Positions 34,160-45,593 of a DNA stretch of 47,421 nucleotides are shown in pieces. Source of the DNA: Prevotella sp. (GTDB lineage: Bacteria; Bacteroidota; Bacteroidia; Bacteroidales; Bacteroidaceae); NCBI GenBank assembly GCA_022771625.1, contig JALFCW010000064.1, positions 1 through 47,421 on the forward strand, read 5' to 3'. The notes under the pieces are model-generated. The model ran no database searches, was not told where the DNA came from, and worked only from the letters and a program-made list of their open reading frames with translations. Position 1 is the stretch's first letter. Each line of letters starts with the position of its first letter. The position numbers were made by a program, and so were the translations under genes.

Positions 34160-37100
34160 TTAATCTTCCTCATTTGATACAGTCTCCTCGGAATACTCAA
34201 TCACGTTCTTGCGATTGGCCTGAATGCGATTGTATTCTTCCTTACTGCCGACAATGAGCTTGTCGAACTCGCGAAGACCGGTTCCTGCAGGAATCAGGTG
34301 ACCGCAAATCACGTTCTCCTTCATACCCTCAAGTTTGTCAACCTTTCCGCGAATAGCAGCTTCGTTGAGTACCTTGGTGGTTTCCTGGAACGATGCGGCC
34401 GACATGAAGCTCTTGGTCTGGAGAGCTGCACGTGTGATACCCTGAAGAATCTGGGTAGATGTGGCAGCTACGGCATCGCGCACCTTCACGAGACGGAGGT
34501 CCTTACGCTTGAGCTGTGAGTTCTCGTCGCGCAGACGGCGAACTGTGACAATCTGACCCTTCTGCAGATTCTGACTGTCGCCAGCATCAATAACGACCTT
34601 CTTACCCCAGATACGATCGTTCTCGTCAGCAAAGTCGAGTTTGTCAACAATTTCCTGCTCGAGGAATGATGTATCACCTGGATCATTAATCTGAACCTTA
34701 CGCATCATCTGACGTACGATAATCTCGAAGTGCTTGTCGTTGATCTTCACACCCTGCAGACGATATACGTCCTGAACCTCGTTGACGATATACTCCTGAA
34801 CGGCAGTAGGACCCTTAATGGCAAGGATGTCATTAGGAGTGATAACACCATCAGAGAGCGGTGTACCGGCACGAACGGCATCGTGCTCCTGTACAAGAAT
34901 CTGCTTTGACAACGATACGAGATACTTACGCTGCTCGCCAGTCTTGGAAGTGACAATAATCTCACGATTACCACGCTTAACCTTACCCATTGACACCTCA
35001 CCATCGATTTCAGAAACGACTGCGGGGTTGGACGGGTTGCGTGCCTCGAAGAGCTCGGTAACACGGGGAAGACCTCCGGTGATGTCACCACCCTTAACAG
35101 CTGCACGAGGAATCTTGACAAGAGTCTCACCAGTCTTGACTGTCTGACCGTCCTCAACTACGATGTGACCACCCACAGGGAAGTTGTAAGTACCAATCTT
35201 CTCGCCATTGGCATCAAGAATATCACAGGTAGGCACCATGTTGCGGTCCTTAGACTCGGTGATAATCTTCTCGGTCAAACCAGTTGTATCGTCGGTCTCT
35301 GCACGATATGTAAGACCTTCCTTCACATCGTTGAAGCGCAGTGTACCGGCATATTCTGTAACAATAACAGCATTGAACGGGTCCCACTGGGCAATCTTCT
35401 CGCCCTTTTCAACTATCTCGCCGTTCTTATGATACAATGAAGAACCATAAGGAACGTTCATTGTAGAAAGAGGAATATTTGTATTAGGATCTAAGAAGCG
35501 CACCTCACCAAGACGGCTGACTACCATCTCACACATCTTACCGTCCTCATCAAACGGAACAGTGCGGAGCTCCTCGAACTCAATCTTACTTGGGTTCTTG
35601 GCAAAGATAGCTGCATTGGCTGCTGCATTGGCAGCCACACCACCGGCGTGGAACGTACGAAGTGTAAGCTGAGTACCCGGCTCACCGATAGCCTGTGCAG
35701 CAATCACACCGACAGCCTCACCCTTCTGCACCATCTTACGGGTGGCAAGGTTGCGGCCATAGCACTTCATGCAGACTCCATGCTTGCTCTCACAGGTGAG
35801 CACTGAACGAATCTCAACACTCTCGATGGGTGAATCCTCAATCTCCTGTGCCACCTTCTCGGTAATCTCCTCACCGGCAGCAACAATCAGGCGACCTGTT
35901 GTAGGATGTATGATGTCATGCACTGACACACGACCGAGAATACGCTCTGACAATGTAGAGATAACCTCGTCGCCATTCTTAAGGGCAGTACATACAAGTC
36001 CACGCAATGTGCCACAATCCTCTTCATTGATAATCACGTCATGCGAAACGTCAACAAGACGACGTGTAAGATAACCAGCGTCGGCAGTCTTCATGGCAGT
36101 ATCGGCAAGACCCTTACGGGCACCGTGAGTAGAGATAAAGTACTCAAGCACTGACATACCCTCCTTGAAGTTTGACAAGATAGGGTTCTCAATAATCTGA
36201 GCACCTTCGGCACCGGCTTTCTGCGGCTTGGCCATAAGACCACGCATACCCGACAGCTGACGGATCTGGTCCTTAGAACCACGGGCACCTGAGTCGAGCA
36301 TCATAAACACGGCATTGAATCCCTGGTCGGCCTCGGTCATCTCCTTCATAAGCACATTACCAAGGTCGTTGTTAACGTGTGTCCATGTATCAATAACCTG
36401 GTTGTAACGCTCGGTATCGGTGATGAATCCCATATTGTAGTTCTCGGTAATCTGGCGAACCTCCTCATTACCCTTTTCCACAAGTGCTTTCTTTTCCTCT
36501 GGAATGATAATATCGTCGAGGTTGAACGAAAGACCGGCAAGATATGCCATACGATAACCGAGGTTCTTGATACCATCAAGGAACTCGCATGCCTCGGCGA
36601 AACCTACGTTCTTGATTACATCGGCGATGATGTCGCGAAGGCTCTTCTTGGAGATTACCTTGTTGACATATCCCACCTGACTGGGGATAATGCCATTTAC
36701 AATCACACGACCGACAGATGTCTCTACCATGTGCTTGTATGGAATACCATTCTCGTCGATATCATCAACAACGACCTTTACTTGAGCATGGAGGTCGCAA
36801 CGACGTTCGTTATGGGCAATGATAGCTTCCTCGGGACCATAGAAAGTAAGGCCCTCACCCTTTGCTCCCGGACGGATCTTGGTGATATAGTAAAGACCGA
36901 GCACCATATCCTGAGAAGGCACTGTGATAGGAGCACCGTTGGCAGGATTAAGGATGTTATGGCTCTGAAGCATCAATATCTGAGCCTCAAGCACTGCCTC
37001 ATTGCTCAATGGAAGGTGAACAGCCATCTGGTCTCCGTCGAAGTCGGCGTTGAACGCAGTACATGCCAACGGATGGAGCTGAATAGCCTTGCCCTCGATA

Positions 37101-38488
37101 AGTTTTGGCTGGAATGCCTGAATACCAAGACGGTGAAGTGTAGGGGCACGGTTGAGCATTACGGGATGACCCTTCATCACGTTCTCAAGAATATCCCAAA
37201 TAACGGGCTCGCGGCGGTCAACAATCTTCTTTGCACTCTTAACAGTCTTAACGATACCACGCTCGATGAGCTTGCGAATGATAAATGGCTTGTAGAGCTC
37301 AGCTGCCATCAGTTTAGGCAGACCGCACTCACCCATCTTCAATTCAGGACCTACAACGATAACCGAACGAGCAGAATAGTCAACACGCTTACCGAGAAGG
37401 TTCTGACGGAAACGTCCTGCCTTACCCTTCAGCGAGTCGCTGAGTGACTTGAGCGGACGATTGCTCTCGCTCTTCACTGCACTGCTCTTGCGCGAGTTGT
37501 CGAAGAGACTATCCACAGCCTCCTGAAGCATACGCTTCTCATTTCGCAGAATAACCTCAGGAGCCTTGATTTCAACAAGTCGCTTCAGACGGTTGTTACG
37601 TATGATGACACGACGATAAAGGTCGTTGAGGTCGGATGTGGCAAATCGTCCACCATCAAGCGGAACAAGCGGACGCAACTCTGGAGGAGTGACAGGAAGA
37701 ATCTTCATGATCATCCATTCAGGACGGTTGACTTCCTTGCTTGAACGGAATGCCTCAACTACCTGCAGGCGCTTAAGAGCCTCATTCTTTCTCTGCTGCG
37801 AAGAATCGCTGTTGGCACGGTCGCGCAACTCATACGATAGAGAATCAAGGTCAAGACGGATAAGGAGGTCGTATATAGCCTCGGCACCCATCTTGGCGAT
37901 AAACTTATTTGGGTCAGAATCATCCAGATAATAGTTATCAGGAGAAACATGATTATCCATAAGCTCATTGTACTCATCTTCGGAGAGAATGTCATATACA
38001 TTTGAGCCAAGCAAGTCGTTGCCCTCAGCATCCTTCTTTCCGGCAAGAGCTCCTGGCTGGATAACCACATAACGCTCATAGTAAATGATGGCGTCAAGTT
38101 TCTTTGTGGGCAATCCGAGCAGATAACCAATCTTGTTTGGCAAAGAACGGAAATACCAGATATGAGCTACCGGCACTACAAGTTCGATGTGACCAGAACG
38201 CTCACGACGTACCTTCTTCTCAGTTACCTCAACACCGCATCGGTCGCAGACAATACCCTTGTAACGTATGCGCTTGTATTTACCGCAGGCGCACTCATAG
38301 TCCTTCTGCGGACCAAAGATACGCTCGCAGAACAATCCGTCGCGCTCAGGCTTGTAGGTGCGATAGTTGATGGTTTCCGGCTTGGTTACCTCACCGAATG
38401 AATTCTCCAGGATCTCCTCGGGCGATGCCAAACTGATGGTGATCTTGGTAAAATTACTCTTTATTTTTGTATCTTTCTTAAAAGCCAT
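34160..38488 (-). CDS. rpoC: RNA polymerase subunit beta'
   Basis: 1442 residues. It forms with RpoB the catalytic core of RNA polymerase. The active-site NADFDGD lies at residues 480-486 (Mg2+-binding Asp482, 484, 486). The N-terminal zinc site ECACGKY...VCDRCG and the second [13 protein letters not shown] zinc cluster are present. The bridge/trigger regions ([37 protein letters not shown]) are intact. It starts 32 bases after rpoB. Unlike many Bacteroidales, no rpsL operon follows; a convergent gene and a terminator do. Confidence 0.98.
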   Translation of the reverse strand: MAFKKDTKIKSNFTKITISLASPEEILENSFGEVTKPETINYRTYKPERDGLFCERIFGPQKDYECACGKYKRIRYKGIVCDRCGVEVTEKKVRRERSGHIELVVPVAHIWYFRSLPNKIGYLLGLPTKKLDAIIYYERYVVIQPGALAGKKDAEGNDLLGSNVYDILSEDEYNELMDNHVSPDNYYLDDSDPNKFIAKMGAEAIYDLLIRLDLDSLSYELRDRANSDSSQQRKNEALKRLQVVEAFRSSKEVNRPEWMIMKILPVTPPELRPLVPLDGGRFATSDLNDLYRRVIIRNNRLKRLVEIKAPEVILRNEKRMLQEAVDSLFDNSRKSSAVKSESNRPLKSLSDSLKGKAGRFRQNLLGKRVDYSARSVIVVGPELKMGECGLPKLMAAELYKPFIIRKLIERGIVKTVKSAKKIVDRREPVIWDILENVMKGHPVMLNRAPTLHRLGIQAFQPKLIEGKAIQLHPLACTAFNADFDGDQMAVHLPLSNEAVLEAQILMLQSHNILNPANGAPITVPSQDMVLGLYYITKIRPGAKGEGLTFYGPEEAIIAHNERRCDLHAQVKVVVDDIDENGIPYKHMVETSVGRVIVNGIIPSQVGYVNKVISKKSLRDIIADVIKNVGFAEACEFLDGIKNLGYRMAYLAGLSFNLDDIIIPEEKKALVEKGNEEVRQITENYNMGFITDTERYNQVIDTWTHVNNDLGNVLMKEMTEADQGFNAVFMMLDSGARGSKDQIRQLSGMRGLMAKPQKAGAEGAQIIENPILSNFKEGMSVLEYFISTHGARKGLADTAMKTADAGYLTRRLVDVSHDVIINEEDCGTLRGLVCTALKNGDEVISTLSERILGRVSVHDIIHPTTGRLIVAAGEEITEKVAQEIEDSPIESVEIRSVLTCESKHGVCMKCYGRNLATRKMVQKGEAVGVIAAQAIGEPGTQLTLRTFHAGGVAANAAANAAIFAKNPSKIEFEELRTVPFDEDGKMCEMVVSRLGEVRFLDPNTNIPLSTMNVPYGSSLYHKNGEIVEKGEKIAQWDPFNAVIVTEYAGTLRFNDVKEGLTYRAETDDTTGLTEKIITESKDRNMVPTCDILDANGEKIGTYNFPVGGHIVVEDGQTVKTGETLVKIPRAAVKGGDITGGLPRVTELFEARNPSNPAVVSEIDGEVSMGKVKRGNREIIVTSKTGEQRKYLVSLSKQILVQEHDAVRAGTPLSDGVITPNDILAIKGPTAVQEYIVNEVQDVYRLQGVKINDKHFEIIVRQMMRKVQINDPGDTSFLEQEIVDKLDFADENDRIWGKKVVIDAGDSQNLQKGQIVTVRRLRDENSQLKRKDLRLVKVRDAVAATSTQILQGITRAALQTKSFMSAASFQETTKVLNEAAIRGKVDKLEGMKENVICGHLIPAGTGLREFDKLIVGSKEEYNRIQANRKNVIEYSEETVSNEED

Positions 38489-38520
38489 ATTTATATAATG
38501 TTTCTAAAGAGTTAAATATT

Positions 38521-41500
38521 TTAATCGAGTTTGATGCTGAGTCCAAGACCCTTGAGCTCGTGCAGAAGCACATTGAGCGACTCTGGAATACCTGGTGTTG
38601 GCATAGGCTCACCCTTGACGATGGCCTCGTAAGCCTTACTACGTCCGACAACATCATCAGACTTAATGGTAAGTATCTCCTGAAGAACATGGCTTGCACC
38701 GAATGCCTCAAGAGCCCAAACCTCCATCTCTCCGAATCGCTGTCCACCAAACTGCGCCTTACCTCCAAGTGGTTGCTGAGTGATAAGTGAGTACGGACCG
38801 ATAGAACGGGCGTGCATCTTATCCTCAACCATGTGTCCGAGCTTAAGGAAGTAGGTGATACCTACAGTAGCCGGCTGGTCGAAACGCTCTCCTGTCTCAC
38901 CGTCATACAGATATGTTGAACAGAGGTGGGGCAGTCCGGCCTTGTCAGTCCACTCGGCAAGGTCTTCAAGTTTGGCACCATCGAAGATAGGTGTGGCAAA
39001 CTTAACACCGAGCTTGCGTCCGGCAGCACCGAGGATAGCCTCGAATATCTGTCCCAGGTTCATACGAGAAGGCACACCAAGCGGGTTGAGCACCAAGTCA
39101 ACAGGACGACCGTCGTCGAGGAACGGCATGTCCTCCTGACGAACAATCTTCGAAACGATACCCTTGTTACCGTGACGTCCGGCCAACTTATCTCCGACAC
39201 TGATCTTACGCTTCTTGGCAACATATACCTTAGCCATCTGAAGGATTCCAGAAGGAAGTTCGTCACCAATGGTGATAGCAAACTTCTTGCGCTTCATCTC
39301 AGCGTCGAGCAACTTATACTTCTTCATGAAGTTGATAATCAACTGGGCGATGAGCTCATTCTTGTGAGCATCGGCAGTCCAATTGCTGATATGCACATCA
39401 CCATACTCAAGATTCTTGAGGTTGGTCACTGTGAATGTGCTACCCTTGGTGATTACCTCAGAACCAGTGTAGTCCTTCACACCCTGAGAAACCTCACCCT
39501 CGGTAAGTTCGAGCAACTTGTCGATGAGAATCTCCTTCAAGTCATCAACCTTTGCCTCGTATTCCTCGTCAATCTTGGCAAGAGTAACCTTATCCTGCAT
39601 CTTGGTCTGACGAGTCTTGATGGCACGCTTGAAGAGTTTCTTGTCGATGATAACACCTGTAAGCGAAGGATTGGCCTTGAGTGAAGAATCCTTCACGTCG
39701 CCAGCCTTGTCACCGAAGATGGCACGAAGCAGTTTCTCCTCGGGTGAAGGATCGCTCTCTCCCTTAGGTGAAATCTTACCGATAAGTATATCTCCTGGCT
39801 CGACACGTGCACCTACACGAATGATACCGTTCTCGTCGAGGTCCTTTGTAGCCTCTTCACTGACATTAGGAATATCAGCAGTGAACTCCTCAACACCACG
39901 CTTAGTCTCGCGCACGTCGAGTGAATATTCATCTACGTGAACAGATGTAAGGATGTCCTCGCGAACAACACGCTCGTTGAGCACGATGGCGTCCTCATAG
40001 TTGTATCCCTTCCATGGCATATAAGCCACGAGGAGGTTGCGGCCAAGTGCCAGCTCTCCATTCTCGGTAGCATATCCCTCGGTAAGGATGTCACCAGCCT
40101 TAACTCTCTGTCCCTTGTTACAAATAGGACGGAGGTCGATGGTCATATTCTGGTTGGTGCGACGGAACTTAGGAATACGATATTCCTTCAGTGCTGGTTC
40201 GAAACTTACGAATTCCTCATCCTCTGTGCGATCGTAGAGGATACGTATAGTAGTAGCGTCAACATATTCAATAACACCATCACCCTCGGCAGTAATCATA
40301 GTACGAGAGTCCTCGCACACCTGCTTCTCGATACCGGTACCAACGATAGGAGCCTCATTGTGAAGCAATGGCACTGCCTGTCGCATCATGTTCGATCCCA
40401 TGAGTGCACGGTGGGCATCGTCATGCTCGAGGAACGGAATCAGTGAAGCTGCAATAGACGCAATCTGCTGAGGCGACACGTCGATGAGGTCAACCTGCTG
40501 AGGAGGCACAACGGGGAAGTCGGCATCCTGACGGCACTTAACCACCTCACGGATGAATGTACCGTCGTCTCTCAACGGAGCATTACCCTGACCGATGATA
40601 TGGTTCTCCTCTTCCTCGGCAGTGAGATATACCACCTCGTCATTGTTGAGGTTGGCAATTCCGTTCTCCACCTTTCTATAAGGAGTCTCGATGAATCCGA
40701 GATGGTCAATCTTTGCATATACACAGAGAGAAGAGATAAGTCCGATGTTAGGACCTTCAGGACTCTCGATAGGACAGAGACGACCATAGTGTGTATAGTG
40801 AACGTCACGCACCTCAAATCCGGCACGCTCACGCGACAGACCTCCAGGACCTAAGGCTGAAAGACGACGCTTGTGTGTCACCTCGGCCAGAGGGTTGGTC
40901 TGGTCCATGAACTGTGACAGCGGGTTGGTACCGAAGAATGAGTTGATGACACTCGATATTGTCTTTGCATTAATAAGGTCGGTAGGTGTGAACACCTCAT
41001 TGTCGCGAACGTTCATGCGCTCACGGATGGTGCGGTTCATACGAGCCAAACCAATTGAGAACTGATTACTCAACTGCTCACCTACAGTACGTACGCGACG
41101 GTTAGACAGGTGGTCAATATCATCGACTGCTGCCTTAGAGTTAATCAGCTGGATGAGATACTTGATAATCTCGATAATATCTTCCTTAGTCAGAACTCTC
41201 ACGTCCATATCGGTGTCGAGTCCCAACTTCTTGTTGATTCTGTAGCGACCTACGTCACCCAAGTCATAACGCTTGTCAGAGAAGAACAGGTTCTGAATAA
41301 CCTCGCGTGCACTTGCATCATCGGCAGGGTCGGCATTACGCAACTGGCGATAGATGTAGAGCACAGCCTCCTTCTCAGAGTTTGACGGGTCTTTCTGAAG
41401 CGTATTGAAGATGATAGAATAATCCTGGGCTGTTGTCTCATCCTTATGCACAAGGATGGTAGAGGCATTGCTCTCGAGAATATCAATCATGTTATCCTCG

Positions 41501-42333
41501 GTGATCTCTGTCTCACGCTCCATGATAACCTCATTACGCTCGATAGATACAACTTCACCAGTATCCTCATCAACGAAGTCCTCATTCCAACTCTTCAGCA
41601 CACGGGCAGCAAGACGCTTACCAATGTTCTTCTTGAGGTTGGTCTTGTTAACCTTTACCTCGTCGGCGAGTTCGAATATCTGGAGAATGTCTTTGTCGGC
41701 CTCAAAACCAATAGCACGTAGAAGAGTTGTCACAGGCAACTTCTTCTTACGGTCGATATAGGCATACATCACGTTGTTGATGTCGGTTGCAAACTCGATC
41801 CATGAACCCTTGAAGGGGATGATACGAGCCGAGTAGAGCAACGAACCATTAGCATGCACGCTCTGTCCGAAGAATACACCAGGCGAACGATGCAACTGAG
41901 ACACAACAACACGCTCAGCACCATTGATAACGAATGTACCATTCTCTGTCATATAAGGAATTGGTCCGAGGAATACATCCTGGATAACAGTTCCGAAATC
42001 CTCATGATCAGGGTCGGTGCAATACAGCTTGAGCTTAGCCTTGAGGGGTACGCTGTAAGTCAGACCACGCTCGAGACACTCGTCGATGGTGTAACGGGGC
42101 GGGTCGATGTAGTAATCCAAGAACTCAAGAACGAAATTATTACGTGTATCGGTGATAGGGAAGTTCTCTGAGAACACCTTATACAAACCGTCATTCTTGC
42201 GTTCTTCAGGCGGGGTGTCCAACTGCAGAAAGTCTTTGAATGACTTTAATTGCACATCGAGGAAATCCGGAAACGGCATCGGATTCTTGATGCTGCCAAA
42301 GTTTACTCTGTTGTCTATTACTTTTGAAGCCAT
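38521..42333 (-). CDS. rpoB: RNA polymerase subunit beta
   Basis: 1270 residues. The rifampicin-binding region is seen as [20 protein letters not shown], with Met476, Asp477, His487 and Ser492 at the equivalents of E. coli 515, 516, 526 and 531, so no common resistance change is seen. GRHGNKG is at 1052-1058, and the C-terminal [13 protein letters not shown] anchor for rpoC is intact. It is preceded by a terminator hairpin and two small hairpins, so it is transcribed by read-through from rplL or from an unseen promoter. Confidence 0.98.
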   Translation of the reverse strand: MASKVIDNRVNFGSIKNPMPFPDFLDVQLKSFKDFLQLDTPPEERKNDGLYKVFSENFPITDTRNNFVLEFLDYYIDPPRYTIDECLERGLTYSVPLKAKLKLYCTDPDHEDFGTVIQDVFLGPIPYMTENGTFVINGAERVVVSQLHRSPGVFFGQSVHANGSLLYSARIIPFKGSWIEFATDINNVMYAYIDRKKKLPVTTLLRAIGFEADKDILQIFELADEVKVNKTNLKKNIGKRLAARVLKSWNEDFVDEDTGEVVSIERNEVIMERETEITEDNMIDILESNASTILVHKDETTAQDYSIIFNTLQKDPSNSEKEAVLYIYRQLRNADPADDASAREVIQNLFFSDKRYDLGDVGRYRINKKLGLDTDMDVRVLTKEDIIEIIKYLIQLINSKAAVDDIDHLSNRRVRTVGEQLSNQFSIGLARMNRTIRERMNVRDNEVFTPTDLINAKTISSVINSFFGTNPLSQFMDQTNPLAEVTHKRRLSALGPGGLSRERAGFEVRDVHYTHYGRLCPIESPEGPNIGLISSLCVYAKIDHLGFIETPYRKVENGIANLNNDEVVYLTAEEEENHIIGQGNAPLRDDGTFIREVVKCRQDADFPVVPPQQVDLIDVSPQQIASIAASLIPFLEHDDAHRALMGSNMMRQAVPLLHNEAPIVGTGIEKQVCEDSRTMITAEGDGVIEYVDATTIRILYDRTEDEEFVSFEPALKEYRIPKFRRTNQNMTIDLRPICNKGQRVKAGDILTEGYATENGELALGRNLLVAYMPWKGYNYEDAIVLNERVVREDILTSVHVDEYSLDVRETKRGVEEFTADIPNVSEEATKDLDENGIIRVGARVEPGDILIGKISPKGESDPSPEEKLLRAIFGDKAGDVKDSSLKANPSLTGVIIDKKLFKRAIKTRQTKMQDKVTLAKIDEEYEAKVDDLKEILIDKLLELTEGEVSQGVKDYTGSEVITKGSTFTVTNLKNLEYGDVHISNWTADAHKNELIAQLIINFMKKYKLLDAEMKRKKFAITIGDELPSGILQMAKVYVAKKRKISVGDKLAGRHGNKGIVSKIVRQEDMPFLDDGRPVDLVLNPLGVPSRMNLGQIFEAILGAAGRKLGVKFATPIFDGAKLEDLAEWTDKAGLPHLCSTYLYDGETGERFDQPATVGITYFLKLGHMVEDKMHARSIGPYSLITQQPLGGKAQFGGQRFGEMEVWALEAFGASHVLQEILTIKSDDVVGRSKAYEAIVKGEPMPTPGIPESLNVLLHELKGLGLSIKLD

Positions 42334-42362
42334 ATAAATTAATGTTGTCTCTTATTTGTTAA

Positions 42363-42401
42363 GTGTCGCTGAGGACACGAATGCAAAGTGTCGATAGACA
42401 C
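42363..42401 (-). promoter_or_regulatory. Twin GTGTC/GACAC hairpins in the rpoB leader
   Basis: GTGTC-6-GACAC (42363-42378) and GTGTC-4-GACAC (42388-42401) are two 5-bp stem-loops with the same stem sequence, just downstream (minus strand) of the rplL terminator and 30-68 bases before the rpoB ATG. Confidence 0.65.
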
Positions 42402-42439
42402 AAAAAGGTTAAGAACCTCCTACTTAGAGGTTCTTAACC
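42402..42439 (-). terminator. rplL-rpoB terminator/attenuator
   Basis: A 13-bp perfect stem (GGTTAAGAACCTC, 42407-42419 with 42427-42439), 7-base loop, then five T (42402-42406). It lies 23 bases after the rplL stop. It is likely a partial terminator that lowers rpoBC expression relative to ribosomal proteins, as in the corresponding place in E. coli. Confidence 0.9.
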
Positions 42440-42462
42440 GAATTCTATAGTGTGATGCTTTA

Positions 42463-42843
42463 TTACTTAAGCTCAACTACGGCACCTGCAGCCTCGATGG
42501 TCTTCTTCAGGTTCTCAGCCTCGTCCTTAGACAGACCTTCCTTCAGTGTAGAAGGTGCACCGTCAACGAGGTCCTTAGCCTCCTTCAAACCAAGACCGCA
42601 AGCTTCCTTAACAGCCTTTACAACCTGCAGCTTAGCTGAACCAGCCTCCTTAAGAACAACGTCGAAAGAAGTCTTCTCTTCAGCTGCGGCAGCAGCGCCA
42701 CCAGCAGCAGGACCAGCAGCAACAGCAACAGCTGCAGCAGCGGGCTCAATTCCATACTCGTCCTTCAGGACTGTTGCCAACTCGTTTACTTCCTTTACTG
42801 TAAGATTTACTAACTCTTCAGCAATAGCTTTAATATCTGCCAT
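42463..42843 (-). CDS. rplL: Ribosomal protein bL12 (L7/L12)
   Basis: A 126-residue stalk protein that recruits translation factor GTPases. Acidic helical N-terminal dimer domain, alanine/glycine-rich hinge ([22 protein letters not shown] outline) and C-terminal domain with [29 protein letters not shown] sequence. It is 71 bases downstream of rplJ and before the attenuator. Confidence 0.98.
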   Translation of the reverse strand: MADIKAIAEELVNLTVKEVNELATVLKDEYGIEPAAAAVAVAAGPAAGGAAAAAEEKTSFDVVLKEAGSAKLQVVKAVKEACGLGLKEAKDLVDGAPSTLKEGLSKDEAENLKKTIEAAGAVVELK

Positions 42844-42914
42844 TTTATTTAAATTTTTTATTGTTTTTTATTATACTAAATTTGACTTATAATATTAATT
42901 CGGAAAAATCCGGA

Positions 42915-43433
42915 TTACTCAGGACGCTCGCCTAAAGTCTTCAGCACACCATGGATAGTGTTTGCACCTGATTGGAGAGCAGAGACAACGTTCTTTGCCG
43001 GAGACTGCAGCAAAGCCACAACGTCGGCGATAAGTTCGTTCTTGCTCTTGAGAGCAGCCAGCTCATCAAGCTTGTCAGCACCTACGAAGAAGCTCTCCTC
43101 GGCATAAGCAGCCTTGAGTGCGGGAATTCCTTCCTTGGTGTATTCCTTGAGAAGCTTAGCAGGAACATTTGCTGTATTGGTGAACATAACAGCAGTGTTT
43201 CCCTTGAGAGTATCATACAGAGGCGAGAAATCAATCTCAGAAGCCTCGAATGCCTTATGCAGCAATGTATTCTTAACAACGAGGAGCTTAATCTCACTCT
43301 TGAAGCACTTGCGACGGAGAGCGCTTGTCTTCTCAGCATTCAGTCCGGTAAGATCTACCAGATAGAAGTGAGGATTGTTCTTGATAAGCTCTCCAAGTTC
43401 TACGATAATTGTATCTTTTACTTCCTTTTTCAT
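42915..43433 (-). CDS. rplJ: Ribosomal protein uL10
   Basis: A 172-residue protein that anchors L7/L12 dimers to the 50S subunit. It starts with the usual MKKEVKDTIIVELGELI and YLVDLTGLNAEKTSALRRK, and ends with the NVVSALQSGANTIHGVLKTL helix. In E. coli L10 represses its own mRNA; only 20 bases separate it from rplA here, so such a leader would have to lie in rplA coding sequence. Confidence 0.97.
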   Translation of the reverse strand: MKKEVKDTIIVELGELIKNNPHFYLVDLTGLNAEKTSALRRKCFKSEIKLLVVKNTLLHKAFEASEIDFSPLYDTLKGNTAVMFTNTANVPAKLLKEYTKEGIPALKAAYAEESFFVGADKLDELAALKSKNELIADVVALLQSPAKNVVSALQSGANTIHGVLKTLGERPE

Positions 43434-43453
43434 TTTACTAAACTTTTAACGAG

Positions 43454-44146
43454 TTATTCAACTGATTTAGGATCTACTTTGATACCCTTACTCATAGTGC
43501 TTGAGATAAAGATACTCTTCATATATGTACCTTTAGCAGCTGCAGGCTTCAGTTTTACGATTGTCTGGATAAACTCCTTCGCATTCTCATAAATCTGCTG
43601 CGGGGTGAAAGACACCTTACCGATAGAGGCGTGTACGATACCAGCCTTATCAACCTTGAAGTCAATCTTACCCTGCTTAACTTCCTTTACTGCCTTGGCA
43701 ACATCCATAGTCACAGTACCACTCTTTGGGTTAGGCATAAGTCCACGAGGACCAAGTACACGACCCAGAGGACCGATCTTACCCATGCATGAGGGCATAG
43801 TGATGATGACGTCAACGTCAGTCCAACCGCCCTTGATCTTCTCGATATACTCATCGAGACCTACATAGTCGGCTCCAGCTTCCTTAGCGGCAGCTTCAGC
43901 ATCAGCTGTACAAAGGCAGAGCACACGTGTAACCTTACCAGTTCCGTTAGGCAGTGAAACGACACCGCGAACCATCTGGTTGGCCTTACGTGGGTCAACG
44001 CCCAAGCGTACATCGATATCGAGCGAAGCATCAAACTTGGTCGTGGTGATTTCCTTGACCAGCTCTGCAGCTTCCTTCAAAGAGTATGCTTTCCCTGCTT
44101 CAACCTTGTCAGCTACCAACTTTTGATTTTTTGTCAGTTTACTCAT
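43454..44146 (-). CDS. rplA: Ribosomal protein uL1
   Basis: A 230-residue L1-stalk protein that binds 23S rRNA, and in many bacteria its own mRNA. The signature [20 protein letters not shown] and [30 protein letters not shown] are complete. It is 20 bases after rplK's stop region and 20 bases before rplJ. Confidence 0.98.
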   Translation of the reverse strand: MSKLTKNQKLVADKVEAGKAYSLKEAAELVKEITTTKFDASLDIDVRLGVDPRKANQMVRGVVSLPNGTGKVTRVLCLCTADAEAAAKEAGADYVGLDEYIEKIKGGWTDVDVIITMPSCMGKIGPLGRVLGPRGLMPNPKSGTVTMDVAKAVKEVKQGKIDFKVDKAGIVHASIGKVSFTPQQIYENAKEFIQTIVKLKPAAAKGTYMKSIFISSTMSKGIKVDPKSVE

Positions 44147-44166
44147 TTCTTAATTGAAGTTTTAAA

Positions 44167-44607
44167 TTATTGTTCAGGGAAGTCCCCTTTTACAGTGATA
44201 CCCATACTTCTTGCAGTACCAGCAATCAGTCTCATAGCTGACTCAATGGTAAAGCAGTTCAAATCATTCATCTTGTCCTCTGCGATGGCCTTTACCTGAT
44301 CCCAAGTAACAGACGCTACCTTCTGACGGTTAGGCTGAGCTGAGCCGCTCTTAACCTTTGCGGCCTCCTTAAGCTGAACAGCTGCGGGAGGAGTCTTGAT
44401 GACGAAGCTGAATGACTTGTCGTTGTAATAGGTGATAACAACAGGAAGAATCTTTCCTGCCTTATCCTGTGTTCTGGCGTTGAACTCCTTGCAGAATCCC
44501 ATAATGTTGATACCCTTGGAACCCAATGCAGGGCCTACGGGTGGTGAGGGATTCGCAGCGCCACCTTTAATCTGTAATTTGATTAATCCAGCAACTTCTT
44601 TAGCCAT
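44167..44607 (-). CDS. rplK: Ribosomal protein uL11
   Basis: A 146-residue protein of the GTPase centre, binding 23S rRNA and RelA-linked stringent signalling. It starts as [30 protein letters not shown] frame open from 44661 would add 18 residues unlike any L11; ATG 44607 is the family start. The C-terminal signature ITVKGDFPE is intact. Confidence 0.98.
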   Translation of the reverse strand: MAKEVAGLIKLQIKGGAANPSPPVGPALGSKGINIMGFCKEFNARTQDKAGKILPVVITYYNDKSFSFVIKTPPAAVQLKEAAKVKSGSAQPNRQKVASVTWDQVKAIAEDKMNDLNCFTIESAMRLIAGTARSMGITVKGDFPEQ

Positions 44608-44694
44608 TTCTTTATTAATAATTAAATGATTTGAATTATGTCTCGGAATACTCCTCGACAAATTATATGGAATTCAAAGTATCGTAACAAATAC

Positions 44695-45243
44695 TTATCC
44701 TTCCTTTTCGACTTGCATAAAACCAAGCTCTAGCGGTGTTTTACGTCCGAAGATCTTGACCATTACCTTCAGCTTACGCTTTTCGGTATTTACCTCTTCG
44801 ATAATACCATCGAAGCCACTGAAAGGTCCCTCTGTCACCTTTACTGTCTCATTGACTGTGAACGGAACATTTACTTCAACATTCTCAACAACAGTCTCCT
44901 CGGCAGAACCAAGAATGCGATTGATATCTTCTTGTTTTACAGGAGTAGGATTGTCCAAACCACCCAAGAAGCCTAAAACATTCGGCATAAAACGCAATGT
45001 ATGGGCAACCTCACCTTGAAGGTTAGCCTGTATCAGGACATAACCAGGGAGATAAAGTTTTTCCTTAATCACGCGCTTTCCGTTGCGAAGCATAGCATAC
45101 TTTTCTGTAGGAAGAAGAATTTCTCCCACATTAGGTCTGAGCATGTCGTTATTCTTGACAGCTGCTTCAATGTATTCCTTTACTTTTGCTTCCTTACCAC
45201 TTACAGCACGCAATACGTACCATTTCATACCTTTTTCAGACAT
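44695..45243 (-). CDS. nusG: Transcription termination/antitermination factor NusG
   Basis: A 182-residue RNA polymerase and ribosome-coupling factor. NGN domain (WYVLRAVSGKEAKVKEYIEA; PGYVLIQANL) and a C-terminal KOW domain (VTEGPFSGFDGIIEEVNTEKRKLKV). Follows secE after 16 bases. Confidence 0.97.
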   Translation of the reverse strand: MSEKGMKWYVLRAVSGKEAKVKEYIEAAVKNNDMLRPNVGEILLPTEKYAMLRNGKRVIKEKLYLPGYVLIQANLQGEVAHTLRFMPNVLGFLGGLDNPTPVKQEDINRILGSAEETVVENVEVNVPFTVNETVKVTEGPFSGFDGIIEEVNTEKRKLKVMVKIFGRKTPLELGFMQVEKEG

Positions 45244-45259
45244 CTCGATTGAGTTTTTA

Positions 45260-45451
45260 TTAATTTGGATAAATCGAACTCATGACAAACTTAAATACCA
45301 AATCCATTGCCCACACAACCAATGCAATGACAAGGGAAGCAGATAAAACAACCACTGCACTGTGTGTAAGCTCGGCACGAGTAGGCCATGAAGTCTTATG
45401 CGCAAGTTCGTCGAAACATGCCTTGCAATAATTAACGAATTTCTTAAACAT
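45260..45451 (-). CDS. secE: Protein translocase subunit SecE
   Basis: A 63-residue inner-membrane protein, the essential small subunit of SecYEG. It has an amphipathic N-terminal helix with ELAHKTSWPTRAELTHSA and a single membrane span (VVVLSASLVIALVVWAMDLV). Position between tRNA-Trp and nusG is the standard arrangement. Confidence 0.95.
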   Translation of the reverse strand: MFKKFVNYCKACFDELAHKTSWPTRAELTHSAVVVLSASLVIALVVWAMDLVFKFVMSSIYPN

Positions 45452-45467
45452 ATCGCTTTCTATTTAG

Positions 45468-45540
45468 CACGGGAAGGAGGACTCGAACCCACGACCCTCG
45501 GTTTTGGAGACCGATGCTCTACCAACTGAGCTATTCCCGT
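45468..45540 (-). tRNA. trnW: tRNA-Trp (CCA)
   Basis: A 73-base cloverleaf on the minus strand: acceptor ACGGGAA/TTCCCGT with discriminator G, D-arm GCTC...GAGC, anticodon loop CTCCAAA with anticodon CCA, and T-arm GGTTCGAGTCC. No encoded CCA end. It lies between tuf and secE. Confidence 0.96.
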
Positions 45541-45570
45541 AAAATAGGTTCCCATAAATACGGGAACCTA
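45541..45570 (-). terminator. Hairpin between tuf and tRNA-Trp
   Basis: A 9-bp perfect stem TAGGTTCCC/GGGAACCTA (45545-45553 with 45562-45570), then four T that run straight into the tRNA-Trp 5' end. It is probably a weak terminator or a processing hairpin after tuf. Confidence 0.7.
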
Positions 45571-45593
45571 AAGTATTTATCTATTACTAAATA

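Noticed and set aside
36377..37447. Long plus-strand frame opposite rpoC
   Set aside because: rpoC is certain on the other strand and the frame shows no family resemblance. The same holds for frames opposite cysS (31906-32892) and tuf (45822-46820).
40840..40930. Rifampicin resistance change in rpoB (Thr479 where E. coli has Asn518)
   Set aside because: Thr at this place is, to my knowledge, normal in Bacteroidales; the key positions (Asp477, His487, Ser492) are wild type.
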